Shown: positions 6,734 to 15,115 of the stretch, piece after piece
Position numbering within the stretch: position 1 is the first letter of the stretch
Layout of the letters: each line of letters begins with the position of its first letter
Source: Paenibacillus ehimensis NBRC 15659
GTDB taxonomy: Bacteria > Bacillota > Bacilli > Paenibacillales > NBRC-103111
Reading direction: 5' to 3'
Length of the DNA: 64,000 nucleotides
NCBI RefSeq assembly: GCF_004000785.1
Contig: NZ_BILX01000001.1
Coordinates: 186,001-250,000 of the forward strand
Program-made: the position numbers and the translations under genes
The notes under the pieces: generated by a model
What the model was told of the DNA's origin: nothing
The model's input: only the letters and a program-made list of their open reading frames with translations
Databases searched by the model: none

Positions 6734-8587
6734 TCACGCCTCCTCCGGACGGCGTCCGGCATCCAGCTCCGCCCGGCTGGAGACGTATGGCGCCGTCCGC
6801 GGCACGCATGGCAGCCGGATCGTCACCGACGTTCCGATTCCCAGCTTGCTGTAGATGCTCACGCCGTACGGCTTGCCGTAATGCAGCTCGATCCGCTGGT
6901 GAACGTTGCGGATGCCGTACCCGGCTTCTTCGCCGTCGTCGAGCTGCGAGATGCGCCGCAGCGTGTCCGGCGTCATCCCGACGCCGTCATCGATGATACG
7001 GAACTCGATATCGTCGCCGATCCGGCGTCCGGCCACCCGGATATGCACCCGGTCGCCTGTCCAGGCATGCTTCAGCACATTTTCCAAAAAGGGCTGCAAA
7101 ATAAGCTTGACCATCTCGTAGCGCAGCAGGTCCGGATCGATCTCGAACAGAACGTCCAGCCGGTCGGTATATTTCACCTTTTGAATATCGAGATAGGCTT
7201 TCGCCTGCTCCAGCTCGTTCGCCACCGGAATAATGGTGCGTCCTTCGTTCAGCGAAAGCCGGTAGAACAGCGCCAGATTGCTGACCATCCGGTGCAGCTG
7301 CTCGACTTGTCCGAACTTGGCCAGCAAGCTGATCGAAGACAGCGTATTGTACAGAAAATGCGGATTGATCTGGGCCTGCAGCGATTCCAGCTCGGCTTCT
7401 TTCTTTTTGATGCTGGCTACGTACACCTGTTGAATCAGCCCGTCGATATGCTCCGCCATGGCGTTGATGGATTGCGAGATCGTCGAGAACTCGTCCCTCC
7501 CCTTGAAGCGTATCCGCTTATGGAAGCTGCCGTGGCGGAACGAATCAAGCACCCTCACAATGCGCGACACCCGCTTGGAGAAGTAGCGGGACAGGAAGCC
7601 GTTTACGCACAGAAAGAGCAGGAAGCTGGCCGATCCGATGACGGCGGTCAACACCTTCACTTTCTTCGCATCCTTCTCGACCCATTCCTTCGGGATGCTG
7701 GCCACAAGCTTCCAGTCCAAGTCCTGGAACGGCTCGGTTATCGTCAAGTAATGGCTTTCCCCGGCTTGGGCAATCCGGTCGTTTGTCCAGGCGCCCCGCT
7801 CGAACAAAATCTGTCCTTTCCCATCCTCGATCCGAACCGACGTGCCTTCCCCGAAGTCCGGGGAGACGGTCTCGAACATCTCGGTCAGCTTGACGGTGAG
7901 CCGCATGAACCCGAAATCCAATTGGCGGTTGAAGGAAGCCGGATCCACGAGCCGCCGCAGGAGCGAAATATTGCCGAACTCGGCGTCCCGGTCGATCTGC
8001 TGCCACTGCATGGTCACCCCGTAACGCTCCGGGGGAAAATCTTGATACCAGGATTTGTCGGCGATCCGCTTCAGATACAGCATGTTATAGCTTTTGCCGG
8101 CATAGGCCAGCGGGTCCGAATCGTTATAAAACGAGTAGATTTCAGGCAAGGTTTCGTTGCGCAAGTAAACGACGAGCCAGATGCGGTGGTTCGTTGCCTT
8201 AATGACGCTATCGAACTTGGGCTCCAAATACTGCGTGACCGATTCGTAGCCGTAGTAGCCTTCATTCAATCTTCTCAGCCGGGAGGCGACCGTCTCGTCG
8301 TAATAGATCATATCCGACAGACGAACCGTATCCTTCATCCGGTACTCGATATTATCCTTCATCTGGCGCAGCGCCGCCCGAACGTTCTCGCTCGTCTGCT
8401 TGCGGACCGAATCCACGAAGATCCAATTGGCCAAATACCCGAACAAGATTACGTGAACCAAGGTAAGCAGCATATAGGACAGCATGAGCTTGTACCCGAA
8501 GGGCATGTACCGCGCTTCCGGCCCGGAAGCGGCAGCGCTGCTTCGCCGGAATCGACGGAGGGCGGACCGGATTCGACTATTGGCCAT
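6734..8587 (-). CDS. YesM-type sensor histidine kinase
   Basis: A 617-residue membrane kinase. There is a short basic N-terminus, TM1 at about 30-52 (LMLSYMLLTLVHVILFGYLA), a ~250-residue extracellular sensor of the Cache kind, TM2 at about 308-325, and a HAMP linker (VSRIVRVLDSFRHGSFHKRI). Then comes the LytS/YesM His_kinase domain with phospho-acceptor H410 in INPHFLYN, and a HATPase domain with N-box FLENVLKHAW and G-box DDGVGMTP. This class senses extracellular sugars or oligosaccharides and phosphorylates AraC-type response regulators. Its start overlaps the end of the regulator gene by 11 bases, so they form one operon downstream of the binding-protein gene. Confidence 0.93.
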   Translation of the reverse strand: MANSRIRSALRRFRRSSAAASGPEARYMPFGYKLMLSYMLLTLVHVILFGYLANWIFVDSVRKQTSENVRAALRQMKDNIEYRMKDTVRLSDMIYYDETVASRLRRLNEGYYGYESVTQYLEPKFDSVIKATNHRIWLVVYLRNETLPEIYSFYNDSDPLAYAGKSYNMLYLKRIADKSWYQDFPPERYGVTMQWQQIDRDAEFGNISLLRRLVDPASFNRQLDFGFMRLTVKLTEMFETVSPDFGEGTSVRIEDGKGQILFERGAWTNDRIAQAGESHYLTITEPFQDLDWKLVASIPKEWVEKDAKKVKVLTAVIGSASFLLFLCVNGFLSRYFSKRVSRIVRVLDSFRHGSFHKRIRFKGRDEFSTISQSINAMAEHIDGLIQQVYVASIKKKEAELESLQAQINPHFLYNTLSSISLLAKFGQVEQLHRMVSNLALFYRLSLNEGRTIIPVANELEQAKAYLDIQKVKYTDRLDVLFEIDPDLLRYEMVKLILQPFLENVLKHAWTGDRVHIRVAGRRIGDDIEFRIIDDGVGMTPDTLRRISQLDDGEEAGYGIRNVHQRIELHYGKPYGVSIYSKLGIGTSVTIRLPCVPRTAPYVSSRAELDAGRRPEEA

Positions 8588-9380
8588 TGCGGAATTCCAG
8601 CGGGGTCATCCGGTACGTTTCTTTGAATTGCTTGCTGAAATAAGGCATATAACGGTAGCCGACCCGATAGGCCACCTCGTAAATGCGCAGCTTCGGATCG
8701 CGCAGCAGCTCCCCGGCTTTTTCCATGCGCAGCGCGACAAGATATTCATGGAACGTCTGGCCCGTCGCTTCCTTGAAGATTTGTCCGAGGTAATTCGGCG
8801 AAAACGAGAATCGATCCGCCACTTCCTTCAGCGTGAGCGGCTGATCCAGTCCGCTGCGCATCATGCCGATGATTTCTTGAATCAGCTTCCCGTTTTTGCC
8901 CATCCCGTCGGGGGCCTTGCCATCGATAGCGGCGGACGGGGAGGGCCTTGCGCCGCCCGAAAGCATCTGCCGGACCTCGTGCTCCGCTTGCTCTCGCTTG
9001 CGGGCGTCATCCAGATCGCGCCGAATACGCTCAAGCGATTGAATGAGCTCATCCTCGTTCATCGGCTTCAGCACGTAGCTGTAAGCTTGCAAGGTCAGGG
9101 CTTCCTTCACATACTGAAAATCTCTGTAACCGCTGACAAAAACGATCCGCACGTCGTGGAACCGTTCCTTCACGCGCTTCGCCAGCTCAAGTCCGGACAT
9201 GTTGGGCATATTGACGTCGGTGACCAGCACGTCGATCTTCTGGGTTTCGATCAGCTCGCAAGCGGAGAACCCGTTCGTCACGGCGCCAACAATCTCCATC
9301 CCGAGCGACTCCCAGGGAATAAACGTCTTCATTCCTTCCAGATCCAGCGTCTCATCGTCTGCGATCAGCACTTTGTACAT
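8577..9380 (-). CDS. YesN-type response regulator (REC + AraC DNA-binding domain)
   Basis: A 267-residue regulator. The receiver domain has D8, D9 and phospho-acceptor D55 (VLVTDVNMP), the conserved FVSGYRDFQYV and K in YVLKPM. A coiled linker leads to a C-terminal AraC/XylS pair of helix-turn-helices (LTLKEVADRFSFSPNYLGQIFKEATG and LRIYEVAYRVGYRYMPYFSKQF). It is the partner of the kinase encoded next and most likely activates the ABC uptake genes upstream. I start at 9380, which has GGAGGACCGAC before the ATG; the longer reading begins without a ribosome site. Confidence 0.93.
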   Translation of the reverse strand: MYKVLIADDETLDLEGMKTFIPWESLGMEIVGAVTNGFSACELIETQKIDVLVTDVNMPNMSGLELAKRVKERFHDVRIVFVSGYRDFQYVKEALTLQAYSYVLKPMNEDELIQSLERIRRDLDDARKREQAEHEVRQMLSGGARPSPSAAIDGKAPDGMGKNGKLIQEIIGMMRSGLDQPLTLKEVADRFSFSPNYLGQIFKEATGQTFHEYLVALRMEKAGELLRDPKLRIYEVAYRVGYRYMPYFSKQFKETYRMTPLEFRNGQ

Positions 9381-9416
9381 GTCGGTCCTCCTCTGCCTTG
9401 GATCATCGAATGAAAT

Positions 9417-9448
9417 GGAAAAGCAGGTGCGCCGATAGCGCACCCTGC
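9417..9448 (-). terminator. terminator after the sugar-binding protein gene
   Basis: On the minus strand GCAGGGTGCGC, loop TATCG, GCGCACCTGC is followed by TTTTCC. It separates the binding-protein gene from the regulator/kinase pair, so the latter may be read only by leakage or from a promoter of its own. Confidence 0.7.
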
Positions 9449-9462
9449 CTTGTCCTCCTGGA

Positions 9463-11130
9463 TTATTTCTTCTTCATTTTCTCTTCGTTTTCCTTCCAGC
9501 GCTTGGTCAAATACTCGTTAAGCTTCTCAATGCCAAGCGTTTGCGCATCTTTCTCGCCTTTGTCGATAATCTCAATCACTTCTTGCTCGCTTTTGGCCAG
9601 AATCGCTTGGGCGCGGACTTTCTTATACAATTCGATCCACCGCTCGCGAATGATCCCTTCCGGGCTATCCTGCGGCGGCTCGATCCCGCGAAGCGCCGTG
9701 AGGTCCATATGCGTCTTCCAGGTGATGGAGTCCTGATATTTCGTCTCCCAGGAGCGCTTCTCTTCCGGCAAGGAGAGCTCGGCCTTCACTTTGATTTTGT
9801 CGTTGTACGTCGAGTTGCCGACGAATTGCAGGTCGTTCGTCGCATTCATGTTTTTCGTGCGCTCCGCAGGCTCGCTGAAAAATTTGTCCGTCAAGTTCGG
9901 CAAGCCTTCGCTATCCAGCCCTTTCCAATACATGCCTTCCGGCCCCCACACGATTTGACGCATGCCGTCCGGGCTGGTCATCCAGTCCAGCACCGCAAAA
10001 ATTTTCTCGGGGTCCTTGGCCTTCGTCGTAATCGCGGCGGCGTTCCAGCCCAGACGGTCGTAGTGGGCTACCGTAATTTTGTTCTTGTCCAGTCCCGGTT
10101 TATGGATCGGCCAGATCATGAAGTAGCCGGCATTCGGATCGGTTTTGGTCAGCTCGGCATGCGCTTTGGAAGCGTAATCAATAGCGGTGATGTCAGCGTA
10201 GACGGCGACACGACCCGTATTGAGCTTCTCGCGGACCTGATCGACGGTCTGCGTCAGCGCGTCCTGCGTCATCAGCTTCTCGCGGTGCAGCCGGTTGACG
10301 TAGATCATCGCTTCCTTGTATACCGGATCGGCGAAGAGCGAAGTGAACTTGCCGTCCTTCGGCACGGCGCGCAGCGTGCCCGCGTAGCTCGCCGGGTTGT
10401 TCTCGGCGAAGGCGGAGTACAGCAGGTCGACGCCTTTGCCTTCCTTGGCCTGACCCGGCTCGAACGGAATGATGTTCGGGTACTTCTCCTTGACGAGCTT
10501 CAAGTAGTTATACAGATCGTCGGTCGTCTCCAGCTTCGGTTTGCCGAGCTCTTCGTAAATTTTCTTGTTTACGACATAACCGGCGTTGCCTGTCGGCTTA
10601 TTTGTGTACCAGTTCGGAAACATGTACAGCTTGCCGTCTTTGGCGCGCAGCATGTTCAGGATTTCGTCGCCCGCCCATTTTTTCAGGTTCGGGTATTTGT
10701 CCAGATACGGATCAAGCGGCACGAGGACACCGTTCTCGCGCAGCCGCTCGAACTTGTCACGGTCGCCCCAGATGACGTCCGGCAGGTCCTTGCTCACGAT
10801 CATCGTGCTCAGCTTGGCTTCCGCGTTGCCGCCGGCGTTAATGGCGGTAATGTTGATTTTATACTGCTCCTGGATGTGCTTGGAGAATACGTCCTTGCCC
10901 CAAGGAGGCATCGTGTACCAGCCGTAGTTGCCGAAGAGCGTGAAGCTGACCGGCTCGCTGCCGATTTTCCACGGCTCGGACGACGAGGCGGCGGGCGTCT
11001 GCGCCCCGGATGGCGCCGCCGCTTTGTTGTCGGCGGGAGCGCTGCCCCCGCCGGAGCATCCGGAGATGACCGTACCGAGCGCCATCACGGCTGCCAACGG
11101 ACCCGTTCCTTTTTTGACCCAATTGTTCAT
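9463..11130 (-). CDS. LplA-type extracellular carbohydrate-binding lipoprotein
   Basis: A 555-residue solute-binding protein. The signal peptide ends in a lipobox (TVISGC), so it is anchored by a diacylglyceryl cysteine and followed by a Gly/Ser/Ala-rich flexible linker. Length and features such as YGWYTMPPWGKDVFSKHIQEQ and SKDLPDVIWGDRDKFERL place it with the large LplA/YtcQ binding proteins that work with the permeases upstream and with YesMN-type regulators. The ligand is probably a plant or microbial oligosaccharide, but the sequence does not identify it. The gene follows the two permease genes on the same strand and ends at a good terminator. Confidence 0.9.
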   Translation of the reverse strand: MNNWVKKGTGPLAAVMALGTVISGCSGGGSAPADNKAAAPSGAQTPAASSSEPWKIGSEPVSFTLFGNYGWYTMPPWGKDVFSKHIQEQYKINITAINAGGNAEAKLSTMIVSKDLPDVIWGDRDKFERLRENGVLVPLDPYLDKYPNLKKWAGDEILNMLRAKDGKLYMFPNWYTNKPTGNAGYVVNKKIYEELGKPKLETTDDLYNYLKLVKEKYPNIIPFEPGQAKEGKGVDLLYSAFAENNPASYAGTLRAVPKDGKFTSLFADPVYKEAMIYVNRLHREKLMTQDALTQTVDQVREKLNTGRVAVYADITAIDYASKAHAELTKTDPNAGYFMIWPIHKPGLDKNKITVAHYDRLGWNAAAITTKAKDPEKIFAVLDWMTSPDGMRQIVWGPEGMYWKGLDSEGLPNLTDKFFSEPAERTKNMNATNDLQFVGNSTYNDKIKVKAELSLPEEKRSWETKYQDSITWKTHMDLTALRGIEPPQDSPEGIIRERWIELYKKVRAQAILAKSEQEVIEIIDKGEKDAQTLGIEKLNEYLTKRWKENEEKMKKK

Positions 11131-11198
11131 TTGTGTGTATAGCCCCTTTCCTATTGTAATTTCAAGCTATGCTTAAAGCGATGCGCTTTGAAGCCGGA

Positions 11199-12086
11199 CT
11201 ATTCTTTCAGGGAGCCGACCAGCACGCCCTTGACGAAATACCGCTGCAAGAACGGATAGACGAGAATGATCGGAACCGTCGTGACCATCATGGTAGCCAT
11301 CGTCAGCGACTTGGTCGTATACGATTGCCGCTTGGCGAGGAAGCTTTGGGCCGCGGAGTCCTGAGTCAGCTCGGACGCGATATTGGAATCGAGCGTCTGC
11401 TTCAGCAGCGCCTGAACGGGCAGCAGGTCCTGATTGTTGATATAGATGGAAGCGACGAACCAGTCGTTCCAGTGGGCGATGGCCGTAAACAGCGAGAGCG
11501 TAGCGACAACCGGACCGGACAGCGGCAGCACGACGCGCAGGAACGTGCCCCAGTAGCCGCAGCCGTCAATCCGTGCCGCGTCCTCGAGACCGGCCGGAAT
11601 TTCGCGGAAGAACGTCCGGAAGATGATCATGCTCCATACGCTGATGATCGACGGAATGACGAATACCCAGAACGAATCGAACAGACCGAGACCGCGAATC
11701 AGCAGGTACGTCGGAATCAGACCGCCGCCGAAGTACAGCGTAATGATGCAGAAGGTCATGTAATAGCCTCGCCCGATCAGCTCCTTGCGGGACATGCCGT
11801 AAGCGAAGAGGGACGTCGCCGCGATCGTCAGGAAGGTGCCGACGAGCGTCCGGGCGATGGAAACGCCGAAGCCTTTCAATATTTTAGCGTCATTTAACAC
11901 GACCTGGTAATTTTCCAAGGTGAAGACTCTGGGCCAGAACGTGATGCCGCCGAGACTCGTATCCGAACCGAGGTTGAACGAGATGACCGCGGAGTTCCAG
12001 AACGGATAGAACGTTACGAAGGCCAGAAAGAGCAGCGCAATATGGATAACGATGCTAAAGACGCGGTCTTCCAATGCCAGCTTCAT
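11199..12086 (-). CDS. carbohydrate ABC transporter permease (LplC/YtcP type)
   Basis: A 295-residue inner-membrane permease with six predicted helices and the cytoplasmic EAA loop that touches the ATPase (EDAARIDGCGYWGTFLRVVLP). It has the YtcP/LplC-style N-terminus (LFLAFVTFYPFWNSAVISFN). I use the ATG at 12086, five bases after GGAGGAG; a TTG three bases earlier is too close to the ribosome site. It lies 12 bases after the other permease gene, and together they form the channel for the binding protein encoded next. No ATPase gene is nearby. Confidence 0.9.
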   Translation of the reverse strand: MKLALEDRVFSIVIHIALLFLAFVTFYPFWNSAVISFNLGSDTSLGGITFWPRVFTLENYQVVLNDAKILKGFGVSIARTLVGTFLTIAATSLFAYGMSRKELIGRGYYMTFCIITLYFGGGLIPTYLLIRGLGLFDSFWVFVIPSIISVWSMIIFRTFFREIPAGLEDAARIDGCGYWGTFLRVVLPLSGPVVATLSLFTAIAHWNDWFVASIYINNQDLLPVQALLKQTLDSNIASELTQDSAAQSFLAKRQSYTTKSLTMATMMVTTVPIILVYPFLQRYFVKGVLVGSLKE

Positions 12087-12098
12087 CAATACTCCTCC

Positions 12099-13061
12099 TT
12101 ACCACAAGCTGTTGCCGGTTCTTCTCGCGAGATAGTTCGCCAGGGTCAGCAGTCCGACGCTGACGATGGCCTTAAACAAGCCGACGGCTGTCGCGAACGA
12201 GTAGCGGTTTAACGTAATTCCCATCCGGTACACGTATGTGTCCAGAACTTCTGATACGTCGCGCAGCGCCGGGTTGACGCCCAGCAGCAGCAAGTCCTCG
12301 AAGCCCGCGTTCAGCAAGTTGCCGATCGCCAGAATGGAGAAAATCATCACGACGGGCAAAATGCATGGAAACGTTATCAAATAAGTCATGCGAAAACGGC
12401 TCGCCCCGTCGATGGCGGCGGATTCGTACAGGTGAGGATCGATGGAAGCGATTGCAGCCAAGTATACGATCGAGGCAAAGCCAATCTCTTTCCATACGTT
12501 CGTCGTGACGAGAATGGTCCAGAAATATTCCGTAACCGATAAGTAAGGAATCGGTTCGTCGATGACTCCGAGCTTCTGCAGGAAAATGTTTACGCTTCCA
12601 TTATCGGTCGAAAGCAAAGAGATCACGAAGTTGGCGACGATGACCCAAGACAGGAAATAAGGCAGGTAGCTGACCGTCTGCACGACGCGCTTGAAGAACA
12701 TATTTTTCACTTCGTTCAGCAGGATCGCGAGAATGATCGGCGCCGGAAAGCCGATGGCAAGCTTCAGGAAGCTGATGACTATGGTGTTTCGCATCACGAC
12801 CCCAAGCTCGGGCGCTTGGAAGAAATCGACGAAATGCTTGAAGCCTACCCACGGGCTGGCCGCGAAGCCTTTAAACACCGAGTAATCCTGAAATGCGATG
12901 ATCACACCGTACATCGGGAAATAGCTGAAAATTAAAATCAAGACGAGCGCGGGCAGCACCATAAGCTGCAAATCCCATTGCTGGAGCCAGGCCGCGACCT
13001 TCGTCTTCCCCGGCTTTACCGCCGGATGATCCTCAGGGACCGCTGTCGCGGTTTCTTTCAA
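12099..13061 (-). CDS. carbohydrate ABC transporter permease (LplB type)
   Basis: A 320-residue permease of the LplB/MalF-like family, with a hydrophilic N-terminus, six membrane helices beginning LMVLPALVLILIFSYFPMYG, and the EAA loop ESAAIDGASRFRMTYLITFP. The signature NYLARRTGNSLW at the C-terminus is typical of LplB proteins. I prefer the TTG at 13061, because AAAGGGTGG lies at proper spacing; a GTG at 13070 abuts the same ribosome site and cannot be excluded. It is the first gene of the minus-strand uptake operon. Confidence 0.9.
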   Translation of the reverse strand: MKETATAVPEDHPAVKPGKTKVAAWLQQWDLQLMVLPALVLILIFSYFPMYGVIIAFQDYSVFKGFAASPWVGFKHFVDFFQAPELGVVMRNTIVISFLKLAIGFPAPIILAILLNEVKNMFFKRVVQTVSYLPYFLSWVIVANFVISLLSTDNGSVNIFLQKLGVIDEPIPYLSVTEYFWTILVTTNVWKEIGFASIVYLAAIASIDPHLYESAAIDGASRFRMTYLITFPCILPVVMIFSILAIGNLLNAGFEDLLLLGVNPALRDVSEVLDTYVYRMGITLNRYSFATAVGLFKAIVSVGLLTLANYLARRTGNSLW

Positions 13062-13173
13062 GCTGACCACCCTTTCCAGTATATTGTCGATCTGTCTTTA
13101 TCTTAAAAGGGATAGGAGGCGTGCGGCTACTTGCCTAATCAATGAAATGTTATATAAATCAATGATCAGGATC

Positions 13174-13227
13174 AAAAACAGCGGCCTCCCCGGGAACCGA
13201 ATCGTCCCGGCCGGAGACCGCTGTTTT
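13174..13227 (-). terminator. terminator of the second sugar ABC operon
   Basis: AAAACAGCGG (13175-13184) pairs with CCGCTGTTTT (13218-13227), around an internal pairing of CCGGG with CCCGG. On the minus strand it ends in TTTTT, 24 bases after the last permease stop. Confidence 0.85.
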
Positions 13228-13250
13228 GACGGCGTATGTGGTATGTGGTG

Positions 13251-14081
13251 TTACTTGCTGCCGGTAAACGTAATGCCTTTGATGAAAAACCGGTTGAAAA
13301 AGGCGTAGATGAGCAGCGCGGGCAGCGTGAACACCATCGACGCGGCCATGATGTAGTTCCAGTAGCTGATATACTGGCCCTTAAAGGTGTTCAAGCCGAG
13401 CGTGAGCGTAAACATCGACTTGTCGGAGACGAACATGAGCGGCTTCAGGAACTCGTTCCAGGCGCCCATGAACACGAAGATCATCTGCGCGGCGAGCGCC
13501 GGAACGGCCAGCGGCAGCGCGATGCGGAAGAAGATGCCGAAGCGGCTCAGCCCGTCGAGCTGCGACGCTTCCTCCAGCTCCTTCGGGAAGCTGATGAAGA
13601 ACTGGCGCATCATGAACGTGAACGTGGCGTTGGCCATCATCGGCACCGTCAGCGCGGCGTACGAATTCAGCCATCCGAGCTCTTTCATGATCAAGTACGC
13701 GGGCACGATCGTGAGCTGGCCCGGAATCATCTGCACGCCCAGGATGATGAAGAACATCGCTTTGTTGCCGATGAAATCGATGCGGGCCAGCGCATAGCCG
13801 GCCATCGAGTTGAACAAAATGTTGCAGACCGTCGCCACGACCGCGATCAGGGCGCTGTTGGACATCCAGCGGATGAACAGCGGCTCGCGGACGAAAATAT
13901 CGTAGTAGTTTTGCAGCGTAAACTGCTTGGGAATAAAGTTGATGCCTCCGGCGACAATCTCTTCCAGCGTCTTGAACGAGGAGGAGAGCGCCCACAGGAA
14001 CGGCACCATCGTCACCGCGGCGTACAGGAACAGCAGCGCGTAAATGACGTACTTGACCCACGGTTTCGGCTGTTTAGCCAT
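13251..14081 (-). CDS. carbohydrate ABC transporter permease (MalG/AraQ type)
   Basis: A 276-residue permease with six helices and the EAA loop EEASQLDGLSRFGIFFRIALP. The C-terminus FNRFFIKGITFTGSK is typical of MalG-family proteins. It pairs with the upstream permease (13 bases between the genes) and the binding protein of the same operon. GAGGAGGCCGAGACG precedes the ATG. It is the last gene of the operon and is followed by a strong terminator. Confidence 0.92.
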   Translation of the reverse strand: MAKQPKPWVKYVIYALLFLYAAVTMVPFLWALSSSFKTLEEIVAGGINFIPKQFTLQNYYDIFVREPLFIRWMSNSALIAVVATVCNILFNSMAGYALARIDFIGNKAMFFIILGVQMIPGQLTIVPAYLIMKELGWLNSYAALTVPMMANATFTFMMRQFFISFPKELEEASQLDGLSRFGIFFRIALPLAVPALAAQMIFVFMGAWNEFLKPLMFVSDKSMFTLTLGLNTFKGQYISYWNYIMAASMVFTLPALLIYAFFNRFFIKGITFTGSK

Positions 14082-14094
14082 CGTCTCGGCCTCC

Positions 14095-15000
14095 TCAGTT
14101 CAGCTTCTCTTCGGCGAACAGCTTCCGCTGCAGCAGCGTCGCGATCATGATGACCAGAGCCAGCACGACGGCGAGCGCGGAGGCGTAGCCGAAGTCCAGA
14201 TTTTTAAATGCGTACTGGTAAATCAGCAGCGCCACGGTCAGCGTGGAGTTGTTCGGCCCCCCGGACCCCGCCGAGAAAATGTACGATTGGTCGAACAGCT
14301 GGAACGTTCCGATGATGCCCATGACGACGGTAAAGAAGGTCGCCGGCTTCAGCATCGGCAGCGTGATGGCGGTGAATCGTTTCCAGGCTCCGGCTCCGTC
14401 CAGCATCGCCGACTCGTAAAGCGCATCCGGGATGTCCTGCAGCGCGGCCAGAAAGACGACCATGAAAAACGGCGCCGTCGACCAGATGTTCATCAGCATG
14501 ATCCCTTTGAGAGCGACTGCCGGATCGCCGAGCCAGTTGTAGCCGGGCAGCCCGATCGCCTGCAGCGCTTGATTGAGCAGTCCGTTGGAATTGTAGATCC
14601 ACATGAAAATGAGCGTCAGCACCGCGGACGAGGTAACGGTCGGCATGAAAAAAACGATGCGGAAAAAATTCCGGAATTTCAGCTTCGCATTCAAAATGGC
14701 CGCGAGTCCGAGCGCCAGCGCCGTTTGCAGCGGCACGACGAAGAGGGCGAAGGAGGCGGTGTTTTTCAGCGCGATCCATGCCCGCTCGTCCTGCGCCATC
14801 CGCTCGAAGTTGCTGAAGCCGATCATTTTATAGCTGACGTCACCCAGCAAATTCACTTTATGAAACGACAGGAAAAGCGAATAAAAGACGGGTAAAAACA
14901 AAAACGTGCCGATGACCAGCAGGGTAGGGAGCAAAAACAAATAGCCCGTTACCGTGCTTCTCAGCTTTCGTTTCCAACCCGAACGAGAACGGCTTGCCAT
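14095..15000 (-). CDS. carbohydrate ABC transporter permease (MalF/UgpA type)
   Basis: A 301-residue permease. A basic N-terminus precedes LFLLPTLLVIGTFLFLPVFY, and the EAA loop is YESAMLDGAGAWKRFTAITLP. It partners the MalG-type permease. GGAGGTTTCCCT lies before the ATG. The upstream gap to the binding-protein gene holds a GC-rich hairpin that would lower permease expression relative to the binding protein. Confidence 0.92.
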   Translation of the reverse strand: MASRSRSGWKRKLRSTVTGYLFLLPTLLVIGTFLFLPVFYSLFLSFHKVNLLGDVSYKMIGFSNFERMAQDERAWIALKNTASFALFVVPLQTALALGLAAILNAKLKFRNFFRIVFFMPTVTSSAVLTLIFMWIYNSNGLLNQALQAIGLPGYNWLGDPAVALKGIMLMNIWSTAPFFMVVFLAALQDIPDALYESAMLDGAGAWKRFTAITLPMLKPATFFTVVMGIIGTFQLFDQSYIFSAGSGGPNNSTLTVALLIYQYAFKNLDFGYASALAVVLALVIMIATLLQRKLFAEEKLN

Positions 15001-15025
15001 AGGGAAACCTCCCTTTCCAAAAGAG

Positions 15026-15067
15026 GCGGGGGAGCTGTATCAGTCTGAACAGGATGATGTCCCCCGC
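15026..15067 (-). promoter_or_regulatory. intercistronic hairpin between binding-protein and permease genes
   Basis: GCGGGGG (15026-15032) pairs with CCCCCGC (15061-15067) around a 28-base loop, followed on the minus strand by CTCTTTT. Hairpins in this position commonly stabilise the binding-protein mRNA or cause partial termination. The effect here is inferred from position only. Confidence 0.55.
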
Positions 15068-15115
15068 TTTTTAAGTGATTGAAGGGAGGGGAGGCCCCTC
15101 CCGGTTCAGCTTTGC

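Noticed and set aside
6881-8626. 581-codon plus-strand open frame opposite the YesM-type kinase
   Set aside because: It lacks family features and a ribosome site; it is the mirror of GC-rich codons in a gene with clear kinase motifs on the other strand.
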